The notes: generated by a model from the letters alone, not told the origin. A DNA stretch of 64,000 bases from Leptotrichia sp. oral taxon 212 (GCF_001274535.1 NZ_CP012410.1:1895126-1959125); one strand, 5' to 3'; shown: positions 1 to 9,376, counted from the first letter of the stretch. Made by a program: numbers and translations.

Positions 1-291
1 TATTTCTCCTATCGGATCAGTAAAAGCTGCTATTTCCAACAATCCCTGTGACATGGCTTCTATCCTTTTATCTGTGAGCTCCAGCCTGTCCAGAAGCGCA
101 AATGAAAGTCCTTCCTTCTTACCATTTTCAAGGTCTATTCTGTTTGCTTCCTTTATTTCTTCTTTTTTATTAATTAACTCTTCAGCAATCATTACAAGAG
201 CTTTGTTTTTTATTCTCGTATCTAGAGTAAGCAGCTTTTTCGATGCTTCTTTTGCCTTCTTTCCCATTTCTTCGATATATCCGCTAATCAT
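1..291 (-). CDS. proA: Gamma-glutamyl phosphate reductase, N-terminal part (cut by window edge)
   Basis: This is the first 97 codons of ProA, the NADPH-dependent reductase that converts gamma-glutamyl phosphate to glutamate semialdehyde in proline synthesis. The ATG at 291 follows an AGGAG site, and the encoded start MISGYIEEMGKKAKEA, with a following stretch rich in Lys and Glu (KNKALVMIAEELI), matches the N-terminal helix of the family. The frame is open to base 1, so the catalytic Cys lies outside the window. It sits 60 bases downstream of proB on the same strand, the usual proBA order. The identification rests on N-terminal similarity plus context. Confidence 0.88.
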   Translation of the reverse strand, partial: MISGYIEEMGKKAKEASKKLLTLDTRIKNKALVMIAEELINKKEEIKEANRIDLENGKKEGLSFALLDRLELTDKRIEAMSQGLLEIAAFTDPIGEI

Positions 292-351
292 TTTTCTCCT
301 TTTCATTATGTCACATATAGTTCCTGTTTTTTCAAAAATTTATTGTCATGA

Positions 352-1497
352 TTACTGTCCTTTTATAACTACCATATTGTCTATATGCACTACAACATCA
401 TCATACTTATGACCAAGTATTTTTTCTATATCCTCACTTCTATGTCCTTTAATAAGCTCTATTTCATCTGAAGAATAGTTTGAAATACCTGTCGCTATAT
501 TTTCATTTTTCATATTCATAATTTTCACTACTGTTCCTTTATCAAAATCACCTTCAAAAGATTTTATTCCTACAGGAAGAAGACTCTTTCCCTTAAACAA
601 TGCTTTTTCAGCACCTTCATCTATAGTAAGCAGACCTTTTTTATTTGTTCCGTATGCAAGCCAGTATTTTTTAGAACTTATTTTTTTATTTTTCTTAGTA
701 AATAGTGTTCCTATATTTTCTTTTTCAACTATCCTCGATATATTTTTTGGTTCATCTCCACTTGCAATTACCATGTTTGTACCTATTTTAGTTGCCATTT
801 CCGCAGCAATTATCTTAGTAATCATTCCACCTGTCCCAAATTTTGAGCCTTCTCCGCCTGCAGTTTTTTTAATATCATCATCTATTTTTCCAACAATTTC
901 TATCAGATTTGCATCTTCATATTTCTGAGGATTCTTATTGTAAAGTCCCTGAACATCAGACAGGATAATCAGCAGATCTGCATCTATAAGTCCCGAAACT
1001 AATGCTGAAAGAGTGTCATTATCCCCTACTTTCAGCTCATTTGATACAACTGCATCATTCTCGTTTATTATGGGTATTATTTTATTTTTAAGTAACGTAT
1101 TACATACATTTCTTGCATTCAGATATCTTCTTCTATCTGAAAAATCACCTCTTGTAAGCAGAATCTGTCCTATTATTTTCCCATATTCCTGAAAAAGTAA
1201 CTGATACAGATGAGTTAATGCCACCTGTCCTACAGATGCCAGTGCCTGTTTTTCAGATAACGTTTTTGGACGCTCCGTCATATTAAGCTTTCCCATTCCG
1301 GCTCCCACTGCTCCCGATGTTACCAGTACCACATCGTAACCTTTGTTAGATAAATTGCTTAATTCCGAAACTATTTTTTTTATTTTTTCTATATTTAAAC
1401 TGCCGTCTTCATTTGTAAGTGTTGATGTTCCAACTTTTACTACTATCTTTTGAATATTTTCCAATATTTCTTCTCTTCTGTTTGTCTGTCTTTTCAT
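352..1497 (-). CDS. proB: Glutamate 5-kinase
   Basis: ProB phosphorylates glutamate in the cytoplasm, the first and feedback-inhibited step of proline synthesis. The 381 residues carry an amino acid kinase domain (about residues 14-270) beginning IVVKVGTSTLT, with the conserved LVTSGAVGAGM and NENDAVV segments, followed by a C-terminal PUA domain (about 285-375). This is the full two-domain bacterial form. The ATG is preceded by GGGAGA. The gene lies 32 bases after the amylase and 60 bases before proA, so the three are probably cotranscribed with kdsB. Confidence 0.96.
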   Translation of the reverse strand: MKRQTNRREEILENIQKIVVKVGTSTLTNEDGSLNIEKIKKIVSELSNLSNKGYDVVLVTSGAVGAGMGKLNMTERPKTLSEKQALASVGQVALTHLYQLLFQEYGKIIGQILLTRGDFSDRRRYLNARNVCNTLLKNKIIPIINENDAVVSNELKVGDNDTLSALVSGLIDADLLIILSDVQGLYNKNPQKYEDANLIEIVGKIDDDIKKTAGGEGSKFGTGGMITKIIAAEMATKIGTNMVIASGDEPKNISRIVEKENIGTLFTKKNKKISSKKYWLAYGTNKKGLLTIDEGAEKALFKGKSLLPVGIKSFEGDFDKGTVVKIMNMKNENIATGISNYSSDEIELIKGHRSEDIEKILGHKYDDVVVHIDNMVVIKGQ

Positions 1498-1529
1498 ATT
1501 CTCCCTTGCTTTCTGTAAATTATTTTTTA

Positions 1530-2978
1530 TTACTGTTCATCAGGAATCCAGACCGAAATTTTTCCTGCTCTGACTTTAAATGCAGCAAAACCGTTATCAT
1601 CTATCACAACATTTTCAAATCCGCTTCCTGTAACTTCTTTCCATACCTGTCCTGTACGGTTCTGTCCTGCTTCTATCAGTATTTCCCCTTCCTCATTATT
1701 TGACAGGACGGCTATACATCCTGTATTCAGTTCATTTTCCCTTCCTGTTCTGTAAATTCCTATAATATTAGGATTATCAAAGTAATCAATTTCTCCACCA
1801 TAGGCATAATTTTTTCTTACATAAAGCAGCTGATCTATTATCCATCTGTGTTCACTCTCCTGACCACCTACCCCATAATAATCGCCATAGAACAGGCAAG
1901 GATAACCTCTTTCTGCCAGAAGTATTATTGCATAGGCATGTGGCTTGAACCAGCTTTCTATCTGGGATTCCAGTGCACTTCCCTTCTGCGAGTCGTGATT
2001 ATCAACAAAAGAAACTGCCTGCATTGAATCTGACATCAGTATTGTATTATCAAAAATTGTTCTAAGATCAAATTCCTTTCCTCTTACTGATGCTTCATGA
2101 AAATTAAAATGCAGTCCCACATCAAATAAATCTGTTGTATATTCCAAGCTTTCCAGATATTCCTTTAATGTTTCAAGGTCATCTTTCCAATATTCTCCTA
2201 CAGAATAGAAATCCTGTCCATAAACATTTCTGACTTCATCAAGAAATTCCTTTATAAATCCTTCACTTATATGTTTTACCGCATCCATTCTGAATCCGTC
2301 CAGTTTCAGTTCATTCACTACCCATTTTCCCCAGCTTATTACTTCCTTTCTGACTTCAGGATGGGCATAGTTCACATCTGCATTCATAAGATAGTCATAA
2401 TTTCCCATTTCCCCATCCACTTCTTCAGCCCAGTCCTTGTTTTCTCCCACTATTTTATAAATAGCCGTTTTCTGATTCTCATTATTAAAATCTACTCCTG
2501 TAAAAAGATTATAGTTCCATTTAAAAGCAGAATATCTGTCGTTTCTTCCAGGAAATGTAAATTTTGTCCATCCTTCAATTTCATAAGGTTCCGTCACTTC
2601 TTCATTTCTGTTGTCAGAAGCTACTTCTATCACCATAAATCTTTCTGTTTCATCTGCCCCTGCCTTGTGATTCAATACAACATCAAGATAGACATTTATA
2701 CCGTATTTATGAAGTTCATCAATTGCTTCTGTAAGTTCCTGTTTTGTACCATATTTCGTTCTTACGCTACCCTTCTGATCAAATTCTCCTAAATCCCATA
2801 AATCATATGCCCCATATCCTACATCCATTGAAGATGTTCCTTTATATGCAGGTGGAATCCATACTGCAGAAACTCCTATTTCACTTAAATGTTTTGCATC
2901 ATTTTTCAGTCTTTCCCAATGTTTCCCATCATCAGGAAGATTCCATTCAAAATATTGTATCATTACTCCATTTTCCAT
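1530..2978 (-). CDS. Cytoplasmic alpha-amylase (GH13)
   Basis: An endo-acting alpha-1,4-glucanase of the GH13 family, 482 residues with no signal peptide, so it probably acts on internal glycogen or imported maltodextrin. The four GH13 regions are visible: DVVLNHK (about 99-105), GFRMDAVKH with nucleophile Asp232, GEYW with acid/base Glu262, and FVDNHD with Asp329. The length fits the bacterial cytoplasmic AmyA group. A GGAAA site precedes the ATG. No other glycogen gene is adjacent, and its place between kdsB and proB looks like a housekeeping operon rather than a sugar-use locus. Confidence 0.93.
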   Translation of the reverse strand: MENGVMIQYFEWNLPDDGKHWERLKNDAKHLSEIGVSAVWIPPAYKGTSSMDVGYGAYDLWDLGEFDQKGSVRTKYGTKQELTEAIDELHKYGINVYLDVVLNHKAGADETERFMVIEVASDNRNEEVTEPYEIEGWTKFTFPGRNDRYSAFKWNYNLFTGVDFNNENQKTAIYKIVGENKDWAEEVDGEMGNYDYLMNADVNYAHPEVRKEVISWGKWVVNELKLDGFRMDAVKHISEGFIKEFLDEVRNVYGQDFYSVGEYWKDDLETLKEYLESLEYTTDLFDVGLHFNFHEASVRGKEFDLRTIFDNTILMSDSMQAVSFVDNHDSQKGSALESQIESWFKPHAYAIILLAERGYPCLFYGDYYGVGGQESEHRWIIDQLLYVRKNYAYGGEIDYFDNPNIIGIYRTGRENELNTGCIAVLSNNEEGEILIEAGQNRTGQVWKEVTGSGFENVVIDDNGFAAFKVRAGKISVWIPDEQ

Positions 2979-3005
2979 ATTTTTTTCCTTTCATAACTTA
3001 TATTT

Positions 3006-3749
3006 CTATAATGTTATACCTTTTTCCTTAACATATTCTATAACTTCCGCCAGATCTTCTTCCGTATCTACTCCTATTACTTCAGAATCTGTTTCCAGAA
3101 CTTTTATTTTATAGCCATTTTCTATAAACCTGAGCTGCTCCAGTGATTCCATCTTTTCCAGTATTCCTTCCCTGAGATTTTTAAGTTCATTTAAAAATTT
3201 TGAAGTATACCCGTATATTCCCAAGTGCTTATAATACCTGAAATTTTCGACAGAATTCCTTTCATAAGGAATCACTGACCTGCTGAAATAAACCGCATTA
3301 CTGTTAAAATCTGTTATTACCTTCACTATATTTGGATTACTGACATCTTCATTTTTTCTGAATTCCTTCTTTAAAGTCACAATTTCAGATTTTTCCTCCC
3401 TGTAATTATTTGCCAGAAGGTTAATAGATTTTATATCTATGAGAGGCTCATCCCCCTGTATATTTATAATAAAATCAAAGTCACTGTATTCTGTATTATT
3501 TATTACTTCTATTATTCTTGAAGTTCCGTTTTCATGATCTGCAGATGTCATAACAACATTTCCGCCAAAATTTTTAACCGCATCATATATTCTCTGATCG
3601 TCAGTTGCCACAACAAGTTTATCAATATCTGCATTTTTAGCCCTTTTATATACCCATTCTATCATGGGATTTCCATTTATATCTTTTAAAGGTTTTCCTT
3701 CAAACCTTGTAGATGCATATCTTGCAGGAATTACTCCAAGTATTTTCAT
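3006..3749 (-). CDS. kdsB: 3-deoxy-manno-octulosonate cytidylyltransferase (CMP-KDO synthetase)
   Basis: KdsB activates KDO with CTP to CMP-KDO for lipid A inner-core assembly. The 247-residue protein starts with the nucleotide-binding motif VIPARYASTRFEGKPL and contains INIQGDEPLI, both typical of the family, and has the usual length. It shows that the organism makes KDO-containing lipopolysaccharide. It is the first gene of a closely packed minus-strand run (kdsB, amylase, proB, proA) with an AAGGAG site before the ATG and an extended -10 upstream. Confidence 0.96.
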   Translation of the reverse strand: MKILGVIPARYASTRFEGKPLKDINGNPMIEWVYKRAKNADIDKLVVATDDQRIYDAVKNFGGNVVMTSADHENGTSRIIEVINNTEYSDFDFIINIQGDEPLIDIKSINLLANNYREEKSEIVTLKKEFRKNEDVSNPNIVKVITDFNSNAVYFSRSVIPYERNSVENFRYYKHLGIYGYTSKFLNELKNLREGILEKMESLEQLRFIENGYKIKVLETDSEVIGVDTEEDLAEVIEYVKEKGITL

Positions 3750-3783
3750 AAATTCATCTCCTTAAAGGTAAATTTTATAGATA

Positions 3784-3812
3784 ATTATATCATTTATCCT
3801 GTTATATTGAAA
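3784..3812 (-). promoter_or_regulatory. Candidate promoter of the kdsB-amylase-proB-proA run
   Basis: On the minus strand a perfect TATAAT (3784-3789) is preceded by TGA, an extended -10 arrangement. A weak TTTCAA lies 17 bases further upstream as a possible -35. It sits 35 bases before the kdsB start. Assignment is by sequence match only. Confidence 0.5.
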
Positions 3813-3929
3813 TAGATATTTTATTTGTAAATTAAATATCTATAATATATACATTGCTATATATAATTTATATTTTTGTTTTATCTGTAAATGATATATG
3901 ATAAAGTTACTATATTTTGAGAGAAGGAT

Positions 3930-4697
3930 GTGGTAAATGTGGAACATAATTTATGGAAATTACTGGAAACTCTTAAAGAAAATGAATGGGTTGACTTGAC
4001 TCATAAGCTTACAAATAACAGTCCTTACTGGGGAGGAATGCCTGATGGAGTCCTCGAGCTTAATAAAACTGTCATTGATTTCCCTGAAATGAATCTTAAT
4101 ATACAGACACATAAATTTCCGGGACAGTTCGGTACACACATAGACTATCCAGGACATTTTGTAAAAAATGCACGTCTGGCAGGATGCTTTAAAGTGGAAG
4201 ATACTGTTTTACCCTTAGTTGTTATCGATTTAAGTAAAAAAGTTCAGGAAAACAGTGATTATGAAATAACTGTAGATGATATTCTGGAGTTTGAAAAAGA
4301 ACACGGTACCATACCTGAAAATGCATTTGTTGCCTTCAGATCTGACTGGTGTAAAAGATGGCCTGATATGAATGCGCTTACAAATGCAGATAATGAAGGA
4401 AATGCACATACACCAGGATGGCCTCTTTCTACGCTTGAATTTCTATTTGACAAAAGAAATATTGCAGGAGTAGGACATGAAACTCTTGATACGGATGCTG
4501 CTGTCACTTGTGCAAAAAATGAGGATCTTGTAGGAGAAAGATACATTCTTCAAAAAGACAAGTTTCAGGTGGAAGCAATGAAGAACCTTGATAAACTTCC
4601 TCCAGCAGGAGCTGTCATATTTATTGCCGCACCTAGAATCGTTCATGCAAACGGATTGCCTGCCAGAGTATGGGCTGTCATTCCAAAGAAGAAATAA
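3930..4697 (+). CDS. Cyclase family protein (kynurenine formamidase-like metal hydrolase)
   Basis: A 255-residue member of the cyclase superfamily, which contains metal-dependent hydrolases such as bacterial kynurenine formamidase and isatin hydrolase. The metal-binding signature is QFGTHIDYPGHF, with His70, Asp72 and His76. The substrate cannot be told from sequence, and no tryptophan-degradation genes lie nearby. The start is a GTG at 3930 only two bases after AGAAGG; an in-frame GTG at 3939, 11 bases after it, is an alternative. It is the only plus-strand gene in the first 11 kb and stands alone, ending at a hairpin terminator. Confidence 0.82.
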   Translation: MVNVEHNLWKLLETLKENEWVDLTHKLTNNSPYWGGMPDGVLELNKTVIDFPEMNLNIQTHKFPGQFGTHIDYPGHFVKNARLAGCFKVEDTVLPLVVIDLSKKVQENSDYEITVDDILEFEKEHGTIPENAFVAFRSDWCKRWPDMNALTNADNEGNAHTPGWPLSTLEFLFDKRNIAGVGHETLDTDAAVTCAKNEDLVGERYILQKDKFQVEAMKNLDKLPPAGAVIFIAAPRIVHANGLPARVWAVIPKKK

Positions 4698-4709
4698 TAA
4701 TTTTAAAAT

Positions 4710-4765
4710 AAAAATAGAGCTGTAAAATGTAATACAATTATTTGGCATTTTTTAACTCTATTTTT
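4710..4765. terminator. Bidirectional terminator between cyclase and D,D-carboxypeptidase genes
   Basis: AAAAATAGAG (4710-4719) pairs perfectly with CTCTATTTTT (4756-4765), and an inner AAAATG/CATTTT segment extends the stem. T-runs on one side and A-runs on the other allow it to act for both convergent genes. Confidence 0.75.
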
Positions 4766-4825
4766 TTATTTAACATTATTTCTGATTATTTTCCCTGTAA
4801 TATTTCTCTTCTTCCATAAAAATAA

Positions 4826-6357
4826 CTAAATAAGTCCAAAACTTATTATCCTCAAAAGTTTTCCAAACCATGAGAGCTCTTCCGTTTCTTCTCCTGCAAC
4901 TATATCTATCTTAGAAATTACCTGTCCATCATCAAGTACTTCAAGAACTCCTATTACATCTCCCTTTTTTATTCCTTCATTTTCTACATTCACTTCAAGG
5001 TCTTTTAGTCTAAAAGTGTAATTTGAGTTATCTATCTGATAGACATTATCCGAAATGACACCCTTCAGTTCTTTCTTTTTTCCATTTTTTACTTTAAATT
5101 TACCCATTTCCTTGCCTACTGTATAAACTGACTGAAGCCTGTCTTCTATTGTAGTAAATTCAACTTTCTGATCATCATTTCTTTCTGTATCTGTTCTATT
5201 CCCCAACGTAACTGATATAATTTCAAGATTTCCAAGTTTGCTCGTCAATATTAAATTATATCCCGCATCTGCATGGAATCCCGTTTTTAAGCCATATATG
5301 CCATGTCTGTACAGTAATGCATTTCTATTTTTATAAATTACTTCATCTCCATTTGAGTTAGGTAAAGTAAGTTCAGGCTGACTTGACCATTCCTTTATCC
5401 TGTCATCTTCAGAAGCTTTCATACCCATCAGATACATATCGTATGCAGTAGAAACATCCATTTCCTTTCCTGTCATAGATGTTGGCAATCCTGCTGGAGT
5501 ATGAAACACTGTATCTTTCATTTCTAATTCCTGAGCTTTCTCATTCATAAGAGCTACAAATTTTTCTATATCTCCATTACCTATATGTTTAGCTACAAGA
5601 TAGGCTGCATTGTTTGCAGAATATATTATTTCTGATTTCAGAAGGTTTTCCAATGTAAAACAGTCTCCTGGTTTTACATTCAGCCAGCTTCCTTTAAGAT
5701 ATGCGGTATCAGGTGTAAAACATACTTTGTCATCTAAACTTGCATTTCCTTTATCTATCTGATCAAGTGCCACAATTATATTCATTACTTTTGCCAGTGA
5801 AGCTGTAGGGTGTTTTTCTCTTTCTCCCTGAGTTTTGAGAACTTTCCCCTGTCTTGTAGCTATAAATTTATGCACTTCTCCTCTATATCTTGAAATTCCT
5901 TCAATTTCCTTATCTTCAGCCACTATGACCTTTTTTTCTTTTGCCATTTTCTCTTTTTTTCTTTTTTTCTTATGGCCTTTATTCCCTCTTTCTACATTGA
6001 GATTTTCTTCTTTTTCTCCATTTTGTATATTATTTGAATTATTTATACCTACACTTTGACGATTTTCATTTCCGTTATTATAATTTGCGTTATCCGTTTC
6101 AAATGACTGACTCTTATCATTTTTAATCTCTCTTTCAATATTTCTTTTATTTTTAGAAGATTTTTTTCTTTTTTATCCTCATTAGTTTCTAAATCTTCAT
6201 TTTTCCCGCTCTTATTTTTTGATTTTATAATTCCCGGTTTTTCAGCTGTTCCTTCAACCTGTGAACTTCGGCTCATAATTCCTGTTCCAAAAGTCAGAAC
6301 TGCTATTAAAATTACGAATACAGCTATCCTTTTTACTTTGTTTACCATCTTCATCAT
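4826..6357 (-). pseudogene. D-alanyl-D-alanine carboxypeptidase (peptidase S11), single frameshift
   Basis: A penicillin-binding D,D-carboxypeptidase that trims the terminal D-Ala of peptidoglycan stem peptides in the periplasm. The catalytic frame (4826-5947) carries ASLAKV (SxxK, Ser50), SAN (SxN, 110-112) and KTG (221-223). It has no export signal of its own. The signal anchor (MVNKVKRIAVFVILIAVLTFG) lies upstream in another frame that ends at 6049. The catalytic frame is open, without an ATG, up to a stop at 6173-6175 and encodes a polar Asn/Glu/Lys linker. A -1 shift, or one extra A, in the A-run at 6161-6167 joins both into about 510 residues. It may be a sequencing error, a mutation or slippage. 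Residue numbers count from the ATG at 5947. Confidence 0.85.
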
Positions 6358-6408
6358 TCCTCATTTTTTACTTTCTTTTTTTATCTTCAGAATCTGTTAC
6401 TGACACCG

Positions 6409-7110
6409 TTATTTTTTAACTTTCTTTGTTTTTTTTATCTTCACAGATCCTTCTCCCCTTTTCTTTACTTCCTTTAATAATTTTTCATAATATTTGCAGT
6501 ATTCATTTATTTCACACATTTCACATTGGGGTTTTCTTGCCTTGCATTTGTCTCTTCCATGTAAAATCAGATAATGTGAATATTCAAACCAGTTTTTTTT
6601 AGGGACAAACTTCATCAGTTCCCTTTCTATGATTTCAGGATTTTCACTTTTAACAAATCCAATATGATTAGAAAGTCTTTTCACATGGGTATCCACCACA
6701 ATTCCTTCTCTTATATCCCATATTTCCCCTAAAACTACATTTGCTGTTTTCCGTCCAACTCCTGCAAGTTCCACAAGCTCTTCCATCCTGTCAGGAATAA
6801 CATCGTTATGTTTTTTCAGCAGTGCCTCCGCATTCAATTTTATATTTTTAGCCTTATTTTTATAAAAACCTGTCGACTTTATATATTTTTCAAGTATTTT
6901 TATATCCATATTACGAATGTCCTGCGGTTCCCTCACTACTTTAAATAATTCTTTCGTTACTATATTTACTCTCTCATCTGTGCATTGTGCAGATAAAATA
7001 ACCGCAACCATCAACTGAAAAGGAGTTTCAAAATCCAGTGCACACTTAGGTTTTCCAAATTTCTTTTCAAGTATTGGAAATATTTTATTGAGTCTTTCCT
7101 TTTTTGTCAT
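6409..7110 (-). CDS. nth: Endonuclease III (DNA glycosylase/AP lyase)
   Basis: Nth removes oxidised pyrimidines and nicks the abasic site in base excision repair. The helix-hairpin-helix LAGVGRKTANVVLG contains the catalytic Lys, VVDTHVKR the catalytic Asp, and the C-terminal C-x6-C-x2-C-x5-C pattern (CKARKPQC, then EMC, then EINEYC) holds the 4Fe-4S cluster. The start chosen is the ATG at 7110 (MTKKERLNKIF, 233 residues), because GGGAGAG sits just before it; a further-upstream TTG at 7122 would overlap that ribosome-binding site. The Lys-rich tail (last 18 residues or so) is an addition to the usual length. Confidence 0.95.
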   Translation of the reverse strand: MTKKERLNKIFPILEKKFGKPKCALDFETPFQLMVAVILSAQCTDERVNIVTKELFKVVREPQDIRNMDIKILEKYIKSTGFYKNKAKNIKLNAEALLKKHNDVIPDRMEELVELAGVGRKTANVVLGEIWDIREGIVVDTHVKRLSNHIGFVKSENPEIIERELMKFVPKKNWFEYSHYLILHGRDKCKARKPQCEMCEINEYCKYYEKLLKEVKKRGEGSVKIKKTKKVKK

Positions 7111-7150
7111 TTTCTCTCCCAAAAAAAATTTCTTTCAAAAATTAATACTG

Positions 7151-7801
7151 TTAAAATTTATCAATTATATATTTTATTCCTTCCAGAACTAAAAAGTGAG
7201 CAGGATAAAAAACATAAAAAAAATACTTCATATTTTTTCCCTTTTTCCCATTATATGAAAATATCGGTATTAGGGAAAGCATAGAATACATCTGAATTTT
7301 TGCCAGATTAAAAATGTCAGGTATTAATATCAGAAGTATGTTCAATCCCAGAAATGCACAAAATATAAGAATTTTTTTTCTTCTGAAAATACTGAACAGA
7401 ACTATTGTCAATATTCCATACATCCCATAATCAAAATTATACTTTTCTGCCACATAAACAAGTCCACCAATTAAAATGACCTTTATTAAAAGGGGAATCT
7501 TCCTTGAATAAAATATTTTTATTATTATAAGTCCAAATAGCAAAGTAAAAAATATATTCATCGGATAGTCAAGTTTAAAAATATATGCAGGTATTTGGGA
7601 AATAATAGCAAAAAAAGACAATCTTCCAATATATTTTTTAAAATTTCCGGTATAGAAATATCCTTCTCCAAGTGAAAAGGAAAATATTGGAAATGCTATT
7701 CTTCCTATAATATTTAAAATTTCCGGTCCCCCTATTACAAAATGATAATGATCAATAAACATTGATATGATACCTATAATTTTTAAAACAAATAAACTCA
7801 T
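7151..7801 (-). CDS. TraX-family membrane protein
   Basis: A 216-residue protein with about six to seven hydrophobic segments. It has the conserved TraX-family start: IIGIISMFIDHYHF, then RIAFPIFSF and EGYFYTGNFKKYIGRL. TraX was named for acetylation of F pilin. Chromosomal homologues like this one are widespread and of unknown substrate, probably membrane acyltransferases. Nothing conjugative is nearby. It lies 6 bases after the GNAT gene and 40 before nth, suggesting cotranscription. Confidence 0.8.
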   Translation of the reverse strand: MSLFVLKIIGIISMFIDHYHFVIGGPEILNIIGRIAFPIFSFSLGEGYFYTGNFKKYIGRLSFFAIISQIPAYIFKLDYPMNIFFTLLFGLIIIKIFYSRKIPLLIKVILIGGLVYVAEKYNFDYGMYGILTIVLFSIFRRKKILIFCAFLGLNILLILIPDIFNLAKIQMYSMLSLIPIFSYNGKKGKNMKYFFYVFYPAHFLVLEGIKYIIDKF

Positions 7802-7807
7802 AACCTG

Positions 7808-8077
7808 TTAGCCTTTTATGAAATCATATTTTCCATTTTGAAATTTTTTCACTACATAGCTGCATACTGGAACTATTTTGTATCCATTCTTTTCAGCATA
7901 TTCAACACCTGCATTAAGAAGTTTATCAGCAATCCCCTGCCCTCTCAGCGACGAAGATACAAATGTATGGTCAAAATACAACTTATTTCCTTCTTTTCTG
8001 TATGTCAGTTCAGCAATTATTTCTTCTTTTTCATTATTAATAAAAAAGCCTTTATCTTCAATATGCTTTATTTCCAT
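7808..8077 (-). CDS. GNAT-family N-acetyltransferase (small YjdJ/NATD1-like)
   Basis: A compact 89-residue Gcn5-related acetyltransferase. The acetyl-CoA loop SSSLRGQGIADKLLNAGVEYA and the following IVPVCSYVVKKF match the short single-domain subgroup. Its substrate is unknown. It precedes the TraX-like gene by 6 bases. The insertion element lies just upstream and may have separated it from its original promoter region. Confidence 0.82.
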   Translation of the reverse strand: MEIKHIEDKGFFINNEKEEIIAELTYRKEGNKLYFDHTFVSSSLRGQGIADKLLNAGVEYAEKNGYKIVPVCSYVVKKFQNGKYDFIKG

Positions 8078-8176
8078 TAAATTAACCTCCGGATTTTATT
8101 TAAAATTCTACTATCCTCTAATTTTTATTTATTTTTATAATTATATCACAAAAATCATATTTTTTTTAGAGAAAAA

Positions 8177-8193
8177 TTATTTTTTCCTTTTTT
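8177..8193. repeat. Left direct repeat flanking the IS30 element
   Basis: The 17 bases TTATTTTTTCCTTTTTT occur here and again at 9360-9376, immediately outside the two ends of the element. This is consistent with a target-site duplication of unusual length. Confidence 0.65.
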
Positions 8194-9359
8194 GGTAAAT
8201 TGCAATAGTAAATGTCACTTTTTTATGAAATATTATGAAATGTACTGTTTCAGTTCAATATCATACATTTCTTTTGAGCTTTTTCCATTAAAAAGTTTTC
8301 TCGGATAATTATTCATCCATTCCTCTATACTCTTTAGTTCTTCTTCCGTTATTTCTGTTATATCTGTCCCTTTTGGTATAAATCTTCTTATCAGCTTATT
8401 ATTATTTTCGTTACTCCCTCGTTCCCACGAACTGAAGCTGTGTGCATAAAAATATCCTACTCCCTGTCCTTCTATCTCATCAACCTTCATAAATTCACTC
8501 CCATTGTCACTCGTAAGTGTCTTTATTGAATCTGGATATTCCTCTATTAATCCCTTTATTCTTCCTTCTGTATGAATGCTATCCTGTTTTCAAGCTTCCT
8601 TATCAGTTGAAGCCTTGTCTTACGTTCTGTCAGTACAAGAAGACATGCCAATGTCCCCTTCTTACCTAATACTGTATCCACTTCCCAGTGCCCATGCTCT
8701 AACCGTTCTCCTATCCTTTCGTCTCTTTCCTCTATACTTCTCCCTCCCTGCTTCCTTATACGTTTCCTTAACTCAACCTTCTTCTTTCTCCTCTTCCTAT
8801 AGGGCATGTCATCCTCACTATATTCCAGAAACAGTCCGCTATGTATATAGTTATACAGTGTCTTCAGTCCTATGTTTACTTCCTGTCCTTCCCTTTTTGC
8901 TTGCTCCAGTGCAGCATACGGGGAATTCTTTCCCCGTTTCATCGAATCTTCAAGATATTTTACCAGTTTGAGGTTCTTCCCTATCTTAAGTTCTCCTTCT
9001 TTCCCCTTCTGTGCCTTGTTATACTTTGACTGGGCAAATTCCGCAGAATATACTCCCCTTGTCGATAAATCTGTATTCAGAAGCTCCACCATGCCCCTTT
9101 TAATTTCCCTGTGGAGGGTCCTCACACTTATTCCCAGCTCCTGTGCTATTTTCACTTTTGACATTCCTATTTTAAGAAATGCTTCTATTTTTCCTCTCTC
9201 TATTAATTTTAAGTGTTGCCCTTTTCTTCTTTTTGTTGTATACTGTTCTTGAACCATATCTGTTTTCTCCTTTGATTGTTTGTGGTGAATTAATCATACC
9301 ATAGAAAACTTTTATGGTTCTTATTTTTTCCCATATAGTGACACTTTATTTTACAACTT
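8194..9359 (-). mobile_element. IS30-family insertion sequence, about 1.17 kb
   Basis: The element contains one split transposase gene and imperfect terminal inverted repeats. ATTGCAATAGTAAATGTCAC (8199-8218) matches the reverse complement of GTGACACTTTATTTTACAAC (9338-9357) at 14 of 20 positions. Identical 17-bp sequences flank it at 8177-8193 and 9360-9376. Precise ends are inferred from the repeats and could be off by a few bases. It landed in intergenic DNA between the GNAT and cupin genes. Confidence 0.82.
8233..9257 (-). pseudogene. IS30-family transposase, single frameshift
   Basis: A DDE transposase of about 341 residues if repaired. The N-terminal part (8556-9257) has a helix-turn-helix (KVKIAQELGISVRTLHREI) and the first catalytic Asp in HWEVDTVLG. 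The second frame (8233 to about 8589) carries the second Asp in TSDNGSEF and the Glu in GSNENNNKLIRRFIPKG. The frames meet at AGGATAGC (around 8578-8583). One extra G there would give the continuous reading ENRDSIHTEGRIKG. As given the element is not autonomous. The ATG at 9257 follows GGAGAAAACAGAT. Confidence 0.9.
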
Positions 9360-9376
9360 TTATTTTTTCCTTTTTT
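9360..9376. repeat. Right direct repeat flanking the IS30 element
   Basis: The same 17 bases as at 8177-8193, starting directly after the right terminal inverted repeat. Confidence 0.65.

Noticed and set aside
53-412. Plus-strand open frame of 119 codons at the window start
   Set aside because: It is the complement of proA and the end of proB, which are clear on the other strand; its translation is Ser/Phe-rich shadow sequence.
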